A stretch of 64,000 bases of DNA from Lotus japonicus (lineage: Eukaryota > Streptophyta > Magnoliopsida > Fabales > Fabaceae). Positions 1 through 12,199 of this stretch are shown here, piece after piece. A program made the position numbers and the translations under genes. The notes under the pieces were generated by a model that saw only the letters and a program-made list of their open reading frames with translations, searched no databases and had not been told where the DNA came from. Position 1 is the stretch's first letter. Every line of letters starts with the position of its first letter. The stretch covers positions 44,293,176-44,357,175 of the forward strand of contig NC_080046.1 in assembly GCF_012489685.1 (NCBI RefSeq). The letters run 5' to 3'.

Positions 1-1782
1 CATGTAAGTCAATCTTCAAAAACATTCAGTAGATGAATCATCTACATTGTCAGCCGAAGCCTCAGAAAACATTTTCAATCACACCCAATCTCAGTGCATA
101 AACAGTAAACAATGTCGAAACATCGACCCTAAGCATTAACTAGAGATTCAGTGAGAAGCCCTCACCTGAAGGTTCTCCAGAATGATCAACTAGTGCTTCC
201 TCGCACTCAAAGTGTTGTCCCTCAGAGAAATCCTCAAAAGCACCTTTACAATGAAAACACAGAATACTATCAGATTCTATCGGAAACTAAGCTATCGATA
301 CTTACTAAGGTTACTCGAAGTAATCTATACTCTAAGGTACGATAATCTAGCGCGAAAGACAAGTTTTCGGAAAAAGGAAATTTCTTCCTCCCCCTTAATA
401 GGGCTCGGCCACTTTGGCTAATTATGGGGCTCGATTTTTCTTCGATCAAACTTGGTTCCTATGCTTTCATAAGCCGTAACTAAGGGTATTCTGAACTCGG
501 AAAAATTATCGGATCAAAAACTGTCGCAGGGGTATTTTGGTCATGATTTTTAACTTAGGATTTTCAAAACTGAAATCCCAAAAATAAAATTTTGCAGGGA
601 CGTCACCAACGACGTTTATGATAACTAATCCTACTAGCACTAAGCTAAGGCGATAGTTTACAGCCTAAAGGTTGGAACTTTACTCAAAAACTACATAAAT
701 GGGTATTTTAGGCTAGAATTGATTCCGGCGGAATTCCGGCGACATAACGGAAAATCTAATCCGGCAGAAGTGATCTTGGGCACATATAGAAGAGGTTTAG
801 AATCAGAAATGAAAGATTCAGGATAGTTTTGCAAAAACCCATAAACTATCCACTCAGAAAACTCTACAGAAAAGCTATGGAAAAAGCGATCAGAGGTAAG
901 GATTAGCGACTATACCTCGAAACCTTGAAGCAGCGACTAACGGATCAACGATCAAGCAAGTAATGAAGAAAACTCTTCTTCCTTCTTCCTTGTTGAAGCT
1001 CGCGGGTTTGAAGAGAGAAAATGGAGGAGAATTTGAGTTTTTCTTCCTTTCTTTGCTATATATAAAGGTTGGAAATTCGCGGGAAAATGAAAGTTTCGCG
1101 AATCTGATTTTTCCGGCGTCATTCTCCATGAATTCTAAGATAGGTTTTGGCAAGGGAATTCCTAAGCTAAGGAGATGTCTCCTTGTATTTTTGGCAACTA
1201 ATGCAAAGTCGGTGCAAAGTCGGTGTAAAACTATTTTACCCGATAAGTTGCTTTTTGCCTCGAATGTCGGAATAGAAAACTTCCTTCGGAAGAAAGATTG
1301 AAATCATCAAGAGAAATGGGTGTACGCGTGTAGAATATTCATTTGAAGCTCTGAATAGATAAAGTCCCCGAAGTCGGGTGATTCTAGGGTTTTGAAATAC
1401 CAGGGATTCGGTTTCGGCAAACTTCCGATGATTGGAATCGGACGTTCGTAGATCCTAGAGTTTCGCCTCGAGACGATTGTGATATATGGAAGAAGAGAAG
1501 TTCTAACATTTCTCTGAAGATTTTTGGAATTAACTGCCATCGTGCCTAAAAGTGAAAATTAGCTATATACTAGGGTTTCTGACCTAGGTTTAAGCGTAAA
1601 ACGTTCGTGCTATAACTTTTATCGATCATAATGCAATCCTTGAACTTTTCCTGAACTTTCTCCTTCATAAATATATTTCATTTAATAAACTTTCGTTCAG
1701 GTTTCCCTTCACATTACATCAACCCTAATCGTGAATAAGAAGTTTATTCACTTAGCATGAACTTAAAAACTCGGGCCTTACA
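1..1782 (-). repeat. gypsy 3' LTR, partial (about 2.2 kb lies left of the window)
   Basis: It matches 8692-10473 base for base as far as I compared, with a constant offset of 8691. It starts (minus strand) at 1782 with TGTAAGGCCCGAG directly after the polypurine tract. A full LTR is 4000 bp, so 2218 bp should lie to the left of base 1. The short ORFs here are LTR shadows, not genes. Confidence 0.95.
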
Positions 1783-1800
1783 TTACTACCCTCCAAAAAG
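1783..1800 (-). other. polypurine tract of the gypsy element
   Basis: On the minus strand this reads as a purine-rich run (GGAGGGTAGTAA) that abuts the LTR start TGTAAGG. This is the usual primer site for plus-strand DNA synthesis. Confidence 0.75.
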
Positions 1801-1819
1801 AAAGTTTCGACCTCGAAAC

Positions 1820-4800
1820 TTAAGGGTTAGTAAAAAGTTCTGGATACTGTTCTTGAATCTTCTCCTTCAGCTCCCATGTCGCATCACCAGTGTCTTTATT
1901 CCAAATGACCTTCACTAACTCGATCTCTTTCCCTCTCAACTGTTTTATCCTGGTGTCACCAATGCTAATTGGCGGTGTCTCGAAAGACAGATCATCCTTC
2001 AACTCAATGTCATCCAGCTCGATAACATGTGTCGGATCCGCAATATATTTCCTCAGTTGTGACACGTGGAATACGTCATGAATGTTTGATAGAAATGGAG
2101 GTAGTGCAATCTGATATGCGACTGGTCCAATTCGACGAGTGATCTGATACGGTCCAATGAACTTGGGCGTAAGCTTCTTTGACTTGATTGCTCGACCAAC
2201 ACCCGTCGTCTGAGTAACTCTCAGAAATACATGATCTCCTTCTTCGAACTCCAGAGTTCTGCGCCTCTGATCTGCATAACTCTTCTGTCTACTCTGAGAA
2301 GTCCTCATCTTCTCTCTGATCTGCTTGATCTTCTCAGTGGTCTGTTGCAGAAGTTCCGGTCCTACTAACAGATTTTCTCCGTTTTGGTACCAACACAAAG
2401 GTGTTCTACACTTGCGGCCATACAAAGCCTCATACGGTGCCATACCAATGCTCGTATGAAAACTGTTGTTGTATGTGAACTCAATCAATGGCAATAAGGT
2501 ATCCCAACTGCCCTTGTTGTCTAATACGCAAGCGCGTAGCAAATCCTCCAACGACTGAATAGTTCTCTCAGTCTGTCCATCAGTCTGCGGATGATAAGCA
2601 GAACTTAGTCTCAGCCTCGTTCCCAAAGCTTCTTGAAGAGCTCCCCAAAAATGTGATGTAAACTTCGGGTCTCGATCGGATACAATACTTGTCGGTACTC
2701 CGTGAAGTCGTACAATCTCCGCTATATATAACTCTGATAGTTTCTCCACGTTGTACGTAGTCCTCACCGGTACGAAATGAGCCGACTTAGTCAGTCGATC
2801 CACGATTACCCAAATAGAATCGTATCCCTTCTGAGTTCTTGGCAAAGCCACGACGAAATCCATCGATATGCTATCCCATTTCCATTCTGGCACATCCAAG
2901 CTTTGTAGCATACCTGAAGACTTCTGATGCTCCACCTTCGACTTCTGACATGTCAGACATGCAGCTACATACTCAGCCACTTGTCTTTTCATTCCTGGCC
3001 ACCAAAAATTCACCTTCAAGTCCTGGTACATCTTCTTCATTCCAGGATGAATGCTTAACTTGCTCTTGTGACCTTCATCCATAATCAATCTTCTCAAGTC
3101 AGGGTTGTTAGGCACACAAACCCTATCCTTGCACCGTAGGATATTGTCACTTCCCACCTTGAATTCTGGATCCTTACCTTGACTTACCAAATTTCTTTTC
3201 CCGAGCAGAAACTCATCTTGTAACTGTTGGTCTCGGATTTCTTCTATCAACCCATTGGTAATTCTGATCATCCCGAACTTCAGTTCTCCCTCGGATAATT
3301 TCACATCCAAGCTCAAATCTCGAAATTGCTCTAACAGTTGCAGCTCCTTCACCATCATCGACGAGATGTGCATCTTCCTGCTCAAGGCATCAGCAACAAC
3401 ATTCGCCTTTCCAGGATGATATTGCAGAGTGAACTCGTAATCTTTGAGAAATTCCATCCACCGACGCTGTCTCATGTTTAGCTCCTTCTGCTCAAACAAA
3501 TACTTCAAGCTCTTATGATCACTAAATATGGTGAAATTGCATCCATATAAGTGATGTCTCCAAATCTTCAGCGCAAATACGATTGCAGCTAGTTCCAAGT
3601 CATGAGTCGGATAATTCTTCTCATGCACCTTCAGTTGTCTTGAAGCATAAGCAACCACCTTCCGATGTTGCATCAGCACACATCCCAAACCTTGATGCGA
3701 AGCATCACAGTATACCTCATAAGGTTCCTCCGGTTGCGGTAAGACGAGTACAGGTGACGTCGTCAACCGTTCCTTCATCGTCTGAAAGCTAGTCTCGCAC
3801 GCTTCGGTCCATGCAAAAGGTTGGTCCTTCCTCGTCAGTTGAGTCAACGGTCCAACAATCTTCGCGAAATTCTCGATAAAGCGACGATAGTATCCCGCCA
3901 AACCGACAAAACTTCTGATCTCCGTCACTGTCTTCGGCCGTTCCCACGACAATACGGTCTCTACCTTTGCTGGATCCACAGCTATCCCCTCCTTAGAGAT
4001 CACATGGCCTAAGAATTTTACCTCTTTGAGCCAAAATTCGCACTTAGAAGGATTGGCATACAACTCCTTCTCCCTCAGCACTTGTAAAACTTGTCGCAAG
4101 TGCTCCTCATGGTCTTCAGCATTCTTTGAGTAGATCAGAATGTCGTCGATAAACACCACGACGAATCGATCCAGGAATGTATGGAAAGTCATATTCATGT
4201 AAGCCATGAATATTGCCGGCGCATTTGTCACCCCGAATGGCATCACTAAGTACTCATAGTGTCCATAACGGGTTCTGAATGCCGTCTTCTGGATATCCTC
4301 GGTCTTGACCCTGATTTGATGATAACCCGACTTCAGGTCGATCTTCGAGAATATTGTAGCTCCTCGTAGTTGATCCATCAAATCATCAATCCTAGGTAAC
4401 GGATACCTATTCTTGACGGTTACCTTGTTCAATTGTCGGTAGTCGACACATAATCTCGACTTCCCGTCCTTCTTCTTCACCAATAAGACTGGCGCTCCCC
4501 AAGGTGAAACGCTTGGTCGTATGAATCCCTTCGACAGAAGATCTTCGAGTTGGGACTTCAATTCCACTAGCTCCGCAGGTGCCATACGATATGGTGCAAT
4601 CGAAATCGGCCCTGTTCCCGGTACGATGTCTATAGCAAACTCAATGTCGCGCACAGGCGGCAATCCAGGTACATCGCCAGGAAAAACATCCGTGAATTCT
4701 TTCACTACTGGAATACTGCCAACTTCTGGGTTCCCTTTGCTCTCCAAGCTTAGCAAAACAGAATACTCCTGAGATCCCTCGTTCAAAGCGACGCTGATGT

Positions 4801-6259
4801 GATTGGCAGATAGATACTCGGAAAGATCCGAATCAGGGAATACCACTCTCTTTCGGTTGCAGTCCAAAAGACAATGATAGCGGGACAACCAATCCATTCC
4901 TAGGATAACATCTAGGTTCTTAAGAGTTAGGCATACTAGGTTAGCATGGTAGATCCTATTGTTGTATGTTATCGGACAATACATGCATGCTGAATTAGCA
5001 AGTAGAGTCTTGGCAGGAGTAGCAACTATCAGATCGAAGCTCAAAGCAGTAATAGGAAGTCTTAATCTGATTGCACAATCTCTAGAGATAAAAGAATGCG
5101 TTGCTCCGGAATCAAAAAGTACGGATAGAAGGTTACCGTCTATCCCGCAGTCGCCTCTAATCAGTCCATCGACTCCCTCAGCATCTTCACCATCCATGGT
5201 GTAGACTCTCGCCTTCGCAGCAGGACGCTTTCCTCTAGCAGTGTTGACGGTTGGTTCCGCCTTTGGTAGCCTGCACTGTGCAGCAGTGTGCCCCAACTTG
5301 TTGCAATTGAAGCATTGAGGCCTCGTCTCGGGACAAGCACGAGCAAAGTGCCCCGGCTTCCCACACTTGAAGCACGTCAGTTCCCTGTTCTGAGTCTGAC
5401 CTCCAGAACCTCCAGCAGCACCCACCATGGGCCGGTAAGATCCTGATGCAAACCCTCTACCAGCAGGACGCTGATACGGCCCCCTGTTCTGAAACCTTCC
5501 CTTGTTCTGATTATTCTGAGAGCCCGACCTCATCGGCCCTCCAGTTCCAGCCCGGTTCAACCTCCGGTTCTTCATCAGCTCCACTTCAGTGGCTTTCTCC
5601 ACCACTGATTGGAATCGCATGATTCCCAGTGGCCTCACTGAGTCCTCAATATCCGCCCTCAGTCCATTCACGAAGCGCTTGCACATGTAGCGCTCGTCAA
5701 CATGATCATTAAAGAATTGGAAATGCTTCGCCAAAGACTCCAGCTTCGAAGCAAATTCCGGTACAGACATACCTCCCTGACGGAGTGTCAAAAACTGCGC
5801 CTCCCTCTCATCCCGGGCACTTGTCGGAAAATACTTTTCCAAGAATGCGGTCCGGAAAGAGTTCCAGTTGACCTCTTCATGGTTGGCTTCCATGATCCCC
5901 CTGGTGCCCTTCCACCAGTATTCAGCATCTCCCAGCAGAAGATAAGTCGCCATGCCCACCTTGGCACCCTCTACAGTCTGCAGAACGCCGAATATCTTCT
6001 TTATCTCCTGAATCCAGAGATCCGCTGCGTCTGGATCAGTACCACCAGAGAACTTTGGTGGGTTTTGCCTCCTGAAGTCATTGAGGCCTTTGTTCTGGTC
6101 CAGAGTTATCTCTCTCTGACGTTGATGTTGTTCGCGTGCTTCTTCAGTAGCACGCCTCATGGCATTATCATTTGCCTGTGCTGTTACCGCTTGGGCCTGC
6201 GCTGTTACCGCTTGGGCCATAGTGGCCATCATCTCAGCTAGCTGGTTAGTATTCACCAT
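1820..6259 (-). CDS. gypsy Gag-Pol polyprotein (1479 aa, intact)
   Basis: A single uninterrupted ORF. Domains in order: retrotransposon gag (about residues 80-220); two CCHC zinc knuckles ([14 protein letters not shown] at 296-309 and [14 protein letters not shown] at 316-329); aspartic protease with DSGA (383-386); reverse transcriptase (about 560-740) with catalytic FIDDILIY (703-710); RNase H (about 848-960); integrase with an HHCC zinc finger (about 1064-1105) and a D1134/D1195/E1231 core; and a C-terminal chromodomain-like segment ending in [18 protein letters not shown]. That tail and the long LTRs suit the Tekay/Del chromovirus lineage. The initiator is the first Met, 200 nt inside the primer binding site. 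The element may still be able to move; this is inferred from ORF integrity and identical LTRs only. Confidence 0.96.
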   Translation of the reverse strand: MVNTNQLAEMMATMAQAVTAQAQAVTAQANDNAMRRATEEAREQHQRQREITLDQNKGLNDFRRQNPPKFSGGTDPDAADLWIQEIKKIFGVLQTVEGAKVGMATYLLLGDAEYWWKGTRGIMEANHEEVNWNSFRTAFLEKYFPTSARDEREAQFLTLRQGGMSVPEFASKLESLAKHFQFFNDHVDERYMCKRFVNGLRADIEDSVRPLGIMRFQSVVEKATEVELMKNRRLNRAGTGGPMRSGSQNNQNKGRFQNRGPYQRPAGRGFASGSYRPMVGAAGGSGGQTQNRELTCFKCGKPGHFARACPETRPQCFNCNKLGHTAAQCRLPKAEPTVNTARGKRPAAKARVYTMDGEDAEGVDGLIRGDCGIDGNLLSVLFDSGATHSFISRDCAIRLRLPITALSFDLIVATPAKTLLANSACMYCPITYNNRIYHANLVCLTLKNLDVILGMDWLSRYHCLLDCNRKRVVFPDSDLSEYLSANHISVALNEGSQEYSVLLSLESKGNPEVGSIPVVKEFTDVFPGDVPGLPPVRDIEFAIDIVPGTGPISIAPYRMAPAELVELKSQLEDLLSKGFIRPSVSPWGAPVLLVKKKDGKSRLCVDYRQLNKVTVKNRYPLPRIDDLMDQLRGATIFSKIDLKSGYHQIRVKTEDIQKTAFRTRYGHYEYLVMPFGVTNAPAIFMAYMNMTFHTFLDRFVVVFIDDILIYSKNAEDHEEHLRQVLQVLREKELYANPSKCEFWLKEVKFLGHVISKEGIAVDPAKVETVLSWERPKTVTEIRSFVGLAGYYRRFIENFAKIVGPLTQLTRKDQPFAWTEACETSFQTMKERLTTSPVLVLPQPEEPYEVYCDASHQGLGCVLMQHRKVVAYASRQLKVHEKNYPTHDLELAAIVFALKIWRHHLYGCNFTIFSDHKSLKYLFEQKELNMRQRRWMEFLKDYEFTLQYHPGKANVVADALSRKMHISSMMVKELQLLEQFRDLSLDVKLSEGELKFGMIRITNGLIEEIRDQQLQDEFLLGKRNLVSQGKDPEFKVGSDNILRCKDRVCVPNNPDLRRLIMDEGHKSKLSIHPGMKKMYQDLKVNFWWPGMKRQVAEYVAACLTCQKSKVEHQKSSGMLQSLDVPEWKWDSISMDFVVALPRTQKGYDSIWVIVDRLTKSAHFVPVRTTYNVEKLSELYIAEIVRLHGVPTSIVSDRDPKFTSHFWGALQEALGTRLRLSSAYHPQTDGQTERTIQSLEDLLRACVLDNKGSWDTLLPLIEFTYNNSFHTSIGMAPYEALYGRKCRTPLCWYQNGENLLVGPELLQQTTEKIKQIREKMRTSQSRQKSYADQRRRTLEFEEGDHVFLRVTQTTGVGRAIKSKKLTPKFIGPYQITRRIGPVAYQIALPPFLSNIHDVFHVSQLRKYIADPTHVIELDDIELKDDLSFETPPISIGDTRIKQLRGKEIELVKVIWNKDTGDATWELKEKIQEQYPELFTNP

Positions 6260-6458
6260 ATTCTGTTAAAGGAAGCAAACAGTCAGTACTTATCATAAGA
6301 TAGCATCTAGCATCACTATACAATATGAGTAAGCAATAACTTCAATCAATTTTTTAAGCGAAAAATCGCTTGCAGACAATCAATTTTCACTCTTTGCAGA
6401 GTCACACAACCTAGCACAGAAGACCTATTCCCCAACAACTCCCGAAAGACTCGACCGT

Positions 6459-6470
6459 GCTCTGATACCA
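6459..6470 (-). other. gypsy primer binding site (tRNA-iMet type)
   Basis: The minus strand reads TGGTATCAGAGC, complementary to the 3' end of initiator tRNA-Met, three bases inside the 5' LTR edge at 6474. It is not a tRNA gene. Confidence 0.92.
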
Positions 6471-6962
6471 CAATGTAACACCCCGATTTCGGTGGCGTCA
6501 CTTTAGTAACCAAAATAAACTTAATGCGGAAAAACGTGAAATATTTTTTTTTCGATAATAACTAAGACAAGACTGAATTAAATAAAACCCAAAAGCCAAA
6601 AAGCAATAGAATTAATATACGATATATAAACAGCCCCCGCTGTAAGTAACAACCTCGTCACGAGTAACCTCCAGTGACGGAAAGAAAAGTGCGACGCCCG
6701 TAGGCAATATATACAAACCAAATGAAAAGGGTGAAGTGCCCGCAACACCATCCCTCATAACTGAAAATCAGCTGACCCAATGGCCTGAAAATAAGACCTC
6801 CTAAGTCCAACCAACTCTCTGTGATCCCCGTAAGGAAACCACACAAAAAGCTATAGGCGGATCTACCCTGTCCCCTAAGTAACAAATGAAGCTAGACTGT
6901 CAGAGCTAAAACTCTACTCCTACACTAATCCTAACTCGAGGAGCTCATACCAACACTCAAAA

Positions 6963-7493
6963 CTATGTGCTAGCATGATCGTCGTCTGAATCAGAATCCA
7001 GAACGACCAAGTCTACTAACCCTATCCGTCCTCCCCTCGCAACCGCAGTGCGCTCCGATGCTGGACTCACGGGCTTAGGGCCCGAACCCTGATCATCAAT
7101 GATCGCAACAGAGGGTGCACTAGACCCTGCCGAAGGCACTCCCACTGGAATCTCCTCTGAGGGATCCTCCTCCTCTGAAGATGACGGTGGCGGTGGTGCT
7201 CCTCCGAATCCTGGTCCGCAGTGAACGCCTGGTGGCAAGTTGAAGCTGATAGAGCATCGCCTCAACACTCCTGACCTCAGAAGTCCTCCACTATCCACGT
7301 GATCCTCCATGATACGCCCCGAATACGTCGCTCGGTGGCTCGCGGGGTCAACCACCCACGACCCGGGGTCGTCCTGATCGATCATCTCATACCTAATCCC
7401 CCCCGAAGGGTGGACCATGGTGAACCAGTCCGCAATATTCATCTGACAAAAGGCGTTGTCCGCCAAAGCACACACAGAAGACGCGAGGGTCAA
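6963..7493 (-). CDS. ORF inside the gypsy LTR, 176 aa, function unknown
   Basis: An open frame in the LTR, reading in the same direction as gag-pol. The protein has a Trp/Asp-rich N-terminal half, then a low-complexity stretch (PPPPSSSEEEDPSEE) and a very acidic C-terminus (LDSDSDDDHAST). The same 176 residues are encoded at 36351-36881. I recognise no domain. It may be a leader protein, or an ORF kept open by chance because both copies are young. Identity between the copies does not prove selection, since the DNA itself is nearly identical. Confidence 0.35.
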   Translation of the reverse strand: MTLASSVCALADNAFCQMNIADWFTMVHPSGGIRYEMIDQDDPGSWVVDPASHRATYSGRIMEDHVDSGGLLRSGVLRRCSISFNLPPGVHCGPGFGGAPPPPSSSEEEDPSEEIPVGVPSAGSSAPSVAIIDDQGSGPKPVSPASERTAVARGGRIGLVDLVVLDSDSDDDHAST

Positions 7494-8098
7494 CTCTAAA
7501 GAACTATGTAGATAATAAACCCAATAGATACAAATAATAGATAGCCACTTAGGCTTATAACTAGAGATATCATTCCTAGGGTTGCATGTTCCACAAAATC
7601 ATAACGACAATAATAACAATTAGCATGTTCCAAGTAAGTTTATCAAATAGCAACCACACTCATCAACTAAGTCAGTATGCATGTTGCGTGATATGTATGC
7701 AGGTTAACCCAGTCAACCAATATGCAATCCGGAACGGATGGACATCATCGGATCAGCCCTTCACCAGCCACGGTGGTGCCATTTCGGCCCGTGATGTCTC
7801 TTACTCCCACAGGGTAGTCAGATCAGCAGTAAACCCGTAGGTCTGCCATTTCGGTCTGCTACAAGAGACGTCTACAAACGCTCTTTCACGGCATTCCGGG
7901 TCTTATGACCATTTTGGAAACCGACGAGGTCCAGAGTACGTCCTGTGTTAATACCTCATTAATGTTGCATGTATGCAAAATGATTAGTCAAACAACGTCT
8001 CCGACCTCACTCGACACGTCGCCACGTGTTCTAGGGAAGTTAAAGTCTCTAAAAGCTTACCCTAAGGTAAAGTCGATTCTGCGACCAAAAGACACATA

Positions 8099-8228
8099 GC
8101 TGCTCCAACAGCACCACAACACACGCTGCTCCAACAGCACAATAACACACGCTGCTCCAACAGCACAACAATAAACGCTGCTCCAACAGCACAACATCAA
8201 ACGCTGCTCCAACAGCACAACGACAACA
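8099..8228. repeat. 26-bp minisatellite in the gypsy LTR, five units
   Basis: Units begin with gctgctccaacagcac at 8099, 8125, 8151, 8177 and 8203, an exact 26-base period. The unit core has complementary ends (gctg...cagc), so each could fold into a small hairpin. The spacer bases between cores vary. Confidence 0.9.
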
Positions 8229-10473
8229 TACTCAACACTTGGATCCGACGACACTCCTCGTTTTCCAAAATTAAGATTTCACTTCCAATGCCTTCCTTCG
8301 AGGTTGTTATCATTACTTAAAGATTTAGAGGTTATTTAAGGTCTTATGAGTTTTCTTTATAAAATAGATTCCATTTTGTCTTATCGCAAGTCTTATACAT
8401 TTGCAGGATCTCCCAATCCCAAGTCGCTTCCAGAGGATGTCTCGATCCACTAAACAAAATCAAGGCCCGAACCTCGTTCGTCCTATCAAACTTTCTCAAA
8501 ACTCTCAAAATAAAATCGGCATGACCTGCCCGCTATTCTCACCATTCAGAATCTCAGATTTCCAGTGTAAAGCATATTTAAATCATCACAATCAACAACA
8601 TGTCATATATCAAGAAATCTCAACATTAACACTTAGCACTTAGCATATAAAGCATGCACCACACATCCTAGATTACCCACATAGCACATAGCATGTAAGT
8701 CAATCTTCAAAAACATTCAGTAGATGAATCATCTACATTGTCAGCCGAAGCCTCAGAAAACATTTTCAATCACACCCAATCTCAGTGCATAAACAGTAAA
8801 CAATGTCGAAACATCGACCCTAAGCATTAACTAGAGATTCAGTGAGAAGCCCTCACCTGAAGGTTCTCCAGAATGATCAACTAGTGCTTCCTCGCACTCA
8901 AAGTGTTGTCCCTCAGAGAAATCCTCAAAAGCACCTTTACAATGAAAACACAGAATACTATCAGATTCTATCGGAAACTAAGCTATCGATACTTACTAAG
9001 GTTACTCGAAGTAATCTATACTCTAAGGTACGATAATCTAGCGCGAAAGACAAGTTTTCGGAAAAAGGAAATTTCTTCCTCCCCCTTAATAGGGCTCGGC
9101 CACTTTGGCTAATTATGGGGCTCGATTTTTCTTCGATCAAACTTGGTTCCTATGCTTTCATAAGCCGTAACTAAGGGTATTCTGAACTCGGAAAAATTAT
9201 CGGATCAAAAACTGTCGCAGGGGTATTTTGGTCATGATTTTTAACTTAGGATTTTCAAAACTGAAATCCCAAAAATAAAATTTTGCAGGGACGTCACCAA
9301 CGACGTTTATGATAACTAATCCTACTAGCACTAAGCTAAGGCGATAGTTTACAGCCTAAAGGTTGGAACTTTACTCAAAAACTACATAAATGGGTATTTT
9401 AGGCTAGAATTGATTCCGGCGGAATTCCGGCGACATAACGGAAAATCTAATCCGGCAGAAGTGATCTTGGGCACATATAGAAGAGGTTTAGAATCAGAAA
9501 TGAAAGATTCAGGATAGTTTTGCAAAAACCCATAAACTATCCACTCAGAAAACTCTACAGAAAAGCTATGGAAAAAGCGATCAGAGGTAAGGATTAGCGA
9601 CTATACCTCGAAACCTTGAAGCAGCGACTAACGGATCAACGATCAAGCAAGTAATGAAGAAAACTCTTCTTCCTTCTTCCTTGTTGAAGCTCGCGGGTTT
9701 GAAGAGAGAAAATGGAGGAGAATTTGAGTTTTTCTTCCTTTCTTTGCTATATATAAAGGTTGGAAATTCGCGGGAAAATGAAAGTTTCGCGAATCTGATT
9801 TTTCCGGCGTCATTCTCCATGAATTCTAAGATAGGTTTTGGCAAGGGAATTCCTAAGCTAAGGAGATGTCTCCTTGTATTTTTGGCAACTAATGCAAAGT
9901 CGGTGCAAAGTCGGTGTAAAACTATTTTACCCGATAAGTTGCTTTTTGCCTCGAATGTCGGAATAGAAAACTTCCTTCGGAAGAAAGATTGAAATCATCA
10001 AGAGAAATGGGTGTACGCGTGTAGAATATTCATTTGAAGCTCTGAATAGATAAAGTCCCCGAAGTCGGGTGATTCTAGGGTTTTGAAATACCAGGGATTC
10101 GGTTTCGGCAAACTTCCGATGATTGGAATCGGACGTTCGTAGATCCTAGAGTTTCGCCTCGAGACGATTGTGATATATGGAAGAAGAGAAGTTCTAACAT
10201 TTCTCTGAAGATTTTTGGAATTAACTGCCATCGTGCCTAAAAGTGAAAATTAGCTATATACTAGGGTTTCTGACCTAGGTTTAAGCGTAAAACGTTCGTG
10301 CTATAACTTTTATCGATCATAATGCAATCCTTGAACTTTTCCTGAACTTTCTCCTTCATAAATATATTTCATTTAATAAACTTTCGTTCAGGTTTCCCTT
10401 CACATTACATCAACCCTAATCGTGAATAAGAAGTTTATTCACTTAGCATGAACTTAAAAACTCGGGCCTTACA

Positions 10474-10478
10474 AATAT
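10474..10478. repeat. target-site duplication of the gypsy element (aatat)
   Basis: Directly outside the 5' LTR. Its reverse complement ATATT follows the LTR 3' edge at 37371-37375. The unoccupied site is at 26101-26105 in the second F-box copy, where the five bases occur once. Confidence 0.85.
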
Positions 10479-10526
10479 TATATGCATCATCGTCATCATC
10501 ATCTGTTAATGTCCATCGACCCGTCT

Positions 10527-11273
10527 TCACTTTCCACCTTTACATGTGCTCTTAGAATTACAGAGAGGGCTCTGATTGCGCCTGAGCATTCCATTATTTC
10601 TCCACATAGAGTCTAATAACTTTTTCACTTTGTTTCTAGAGCCTACGACACACTTGGACTTCCTCAAAAAATGCATATGTTCAAGCCCTTGTTTTCTCGA
10701 ATCATCATCTTCAGAGCATAATGAAATCATACCATACACATATTTTGCTTCCTTGTGACCCTTTTGAGCGGCTACCTTAAAGATCTCAAGACCATCAATC
10801 TTTCCATTTGGATAATCAAAATATTTTTGCAACCCTTCTCTATACAAGCTCTCCATATTTCCATATTCCTTGCAACGGTTCAAGAACGACGATACTTTGT
10901 CATTGGGAAGCCACTGGATTAATGGGAATGTGTCCAAAGAAACTCTACGCCAAACATATCCATCTTCAGCAGCGTCAAGAAAATCTTTGCAACACATTTT
11001 GATGGCGTGAAGGTCAATGAAGGAGTGTGAGGCCACGATTGCAAACACATCTATTAACAAGTCTCTTGAAAGTGTTGTTATGGCAGCAGTGGAGCAGGGA
11101 CCTTTATAATAAGTGCGACGTCTCTTGCTCCTTGCCCTCTTCTCCAATCTTGAATAAGTTTTTTGTGGTGGGTGCTCAACATCAGCAGCTACATGTGCTC
11201 TACGAGCGGATGTAGTAGGTGAAACGTGTGGTGCAGAACGATCTGCAAAGTTGTCACCTCTAGCTTTAGCCAT
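10527..11273 (-). pseudogene. F-box protein pseudogene, copy 1 (3' end frameshifted and cut by gypsy)
   Basis: A 248-residue frame from ATG at 11273, chosen because it follows a splice acceptor (ttcttgcag, ending 11276) as in the intact paralogue at 53792. It has a basic N-terminal region (KRARSKRRR), an F-box (LSRDLLIDVFAIVASHSFID, about residues 68-110) and a Sel1/TPR-like stretch (CKEYGNMESLYREGLQKYF onward), as in the At2g35280/At1g67623 family. Such proteins usually serve as SCF ubiquitin-ligase adaptors. Against the intact copy, one base is missing near 10530, which replaces the acidic run and the C-terminal CEYCRWDHE with a stop. The gypsy element then interrupts the old coding sequence at 10474. 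Probably non-functional, although F-box and helical regions remain open. Confidence 0.85.
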
Positions 11274-12106
11274 ATCTGCAAGAAAACAAAGCAATTTAGT
11301 CAAAATCTTTATATAGTTAAATTAAGCATTTTTTTACATAAAATTCTAAAGCTACTACATTCTAGTTTCTCTGCTGGTATATATTCTAAGGTTAAAAAAT
11401 TAGAATTAGTTGAATTTATTTTAACGACAAAATACTACTTGCTTCTAGTAGCTGGAGCCTTAGAATAAAACTAAAGTAGTACAAATAATTTTTAAATCAG
11501 ATATAGATAAAGCATGTGAAAAACATCATATAAACTTTAGAAATTGACAAATGTCACACATGAATAATTGCATGCATACTAGCAGTTAGTGTTCAAGTCG
11601 CACATGCCCTGCCAATCTGCCATGAAACAACTCTGTTTTTTATAATGGAATTTTTTTGGTTAATGTTTATCATGGAATTTAATACTATAAGAAATTATTG
11701 AAAAATTAAAATAAAAAGAGACATCATATAATTTTGAAAACAAGGATCGATGTATATATATGGCGAGGTGACTAACCCAAGCCAAAAGATGCGCTTCAAA
11801 ATATCAAAACCAATCCCCCCAAAATTCCCACACTCTGTATCAACATTGCTTTTCATATCGAACCATTTCTGAAGAAAAGATCAGAGGAAAAAGAATAGAA
11901 AAAAATGGGTACAAACACAAAGAATTACAGAAACTGACTCTAATTTGCTGAACTCAAGCCCAAAATTGAAAAATGAAGTTGACAATAAAATTTTGCAAAC
12001 CATAAAAAACCACTCAAATTTTAAATGGAAAAACACATAAGGCTTTAGAGTTTTACCTAGCCGCAAAACACACTAAAGAACACTGAGAATGCACCTTGTC
12101 AATATT
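11274..12106 (-). other. leader intron and non-coding exon 1 of F-box copy 1
   Basis: On the minus strand an exon ending CTAG meets a GTAAAA donor at 12056, and the intron runs to the acceptor at 11276 (781 bp), two bases before the ATG. The leader exon (12057 to about 12106) resembles those at 14697 and 48780. Upstream of 12106 the promoter is replaced by LINE DNA, so this copy seems to have no promoter of its own. Confidence 0.65.
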
Positions 12107-12199
12107 TTACTAAGTGACAACATAAGAGTAGCAAGAGCATTTCCTCCCAACAAGCACAGATTCAGGTCCAATTCATCGACATCAAACAACAATCAAAAA

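Larger units (their letters stand above)
1..10473 (-). mobile_element. Ty3/gypsy retrotransposon, Tekay/Del-like, with 4-kb LTRs (left end outside window)
   Basis: In element orientation (minus strand) the order is 5' LTR (10473-6474), tRNA-iMet-type primer binding site, one gag-pol ORF (6259-1820), polypurine tract and 3' LTR (1782 leftwards past base 1). LTRs start TGTAAGGCCC and end GGGTGTTACA. The 1782 bases of 3' LTR that are visible look identical to 8692-10473, and the small ORFs in both copies translate identically. The polyprotein is uninterrupted. Both facts point to a very recent insertion. The right edge is followed by aatat (10474-10478). The matching left edge with the same target duplication is seen only at 37371, on a rearranged piece. 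Confidence 0.93.
6474..10473 (-). repeat. gypsy 5' LTR, full length (4000 bp)
   Basis: Bounded by TGTAAGG...GTTACA on the minus strand, with the primer binding site at its inner edge and target duplication aatat at its outer edge. At 4 kb it nearly equals the coding region in length. It contains an ORF of 176 codons (6963-7493) and a 26-bp minisatellite (8099-8228). Its first 1439 bp (6474-7912) recur in opposite orientation at 35932-37370. Confidence 0.95.

Noticed and set aside
963..1540. Open frames of 112, 87 and 77 codons in the left LTR (repeated at 9581-10231)
   Set aside because: They lie inside the LTR, overlap each other on both strands and have no recognisable product. Their identity in both copies only reflects LTR identity.
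6459..6470. Possible tRNA-Met genes at 6459, 34707 and 56167
   Set aside because: Only the 12-base primer-binding complement is present, at LTR edges; no tRNA body.
8099..8228. CRISPR-like array (regular repeats with variable spacers)
   Set aside because: A 26-base period with about 10-base spacers inside a plant retrotransposon LTR; it is a minisatellite.
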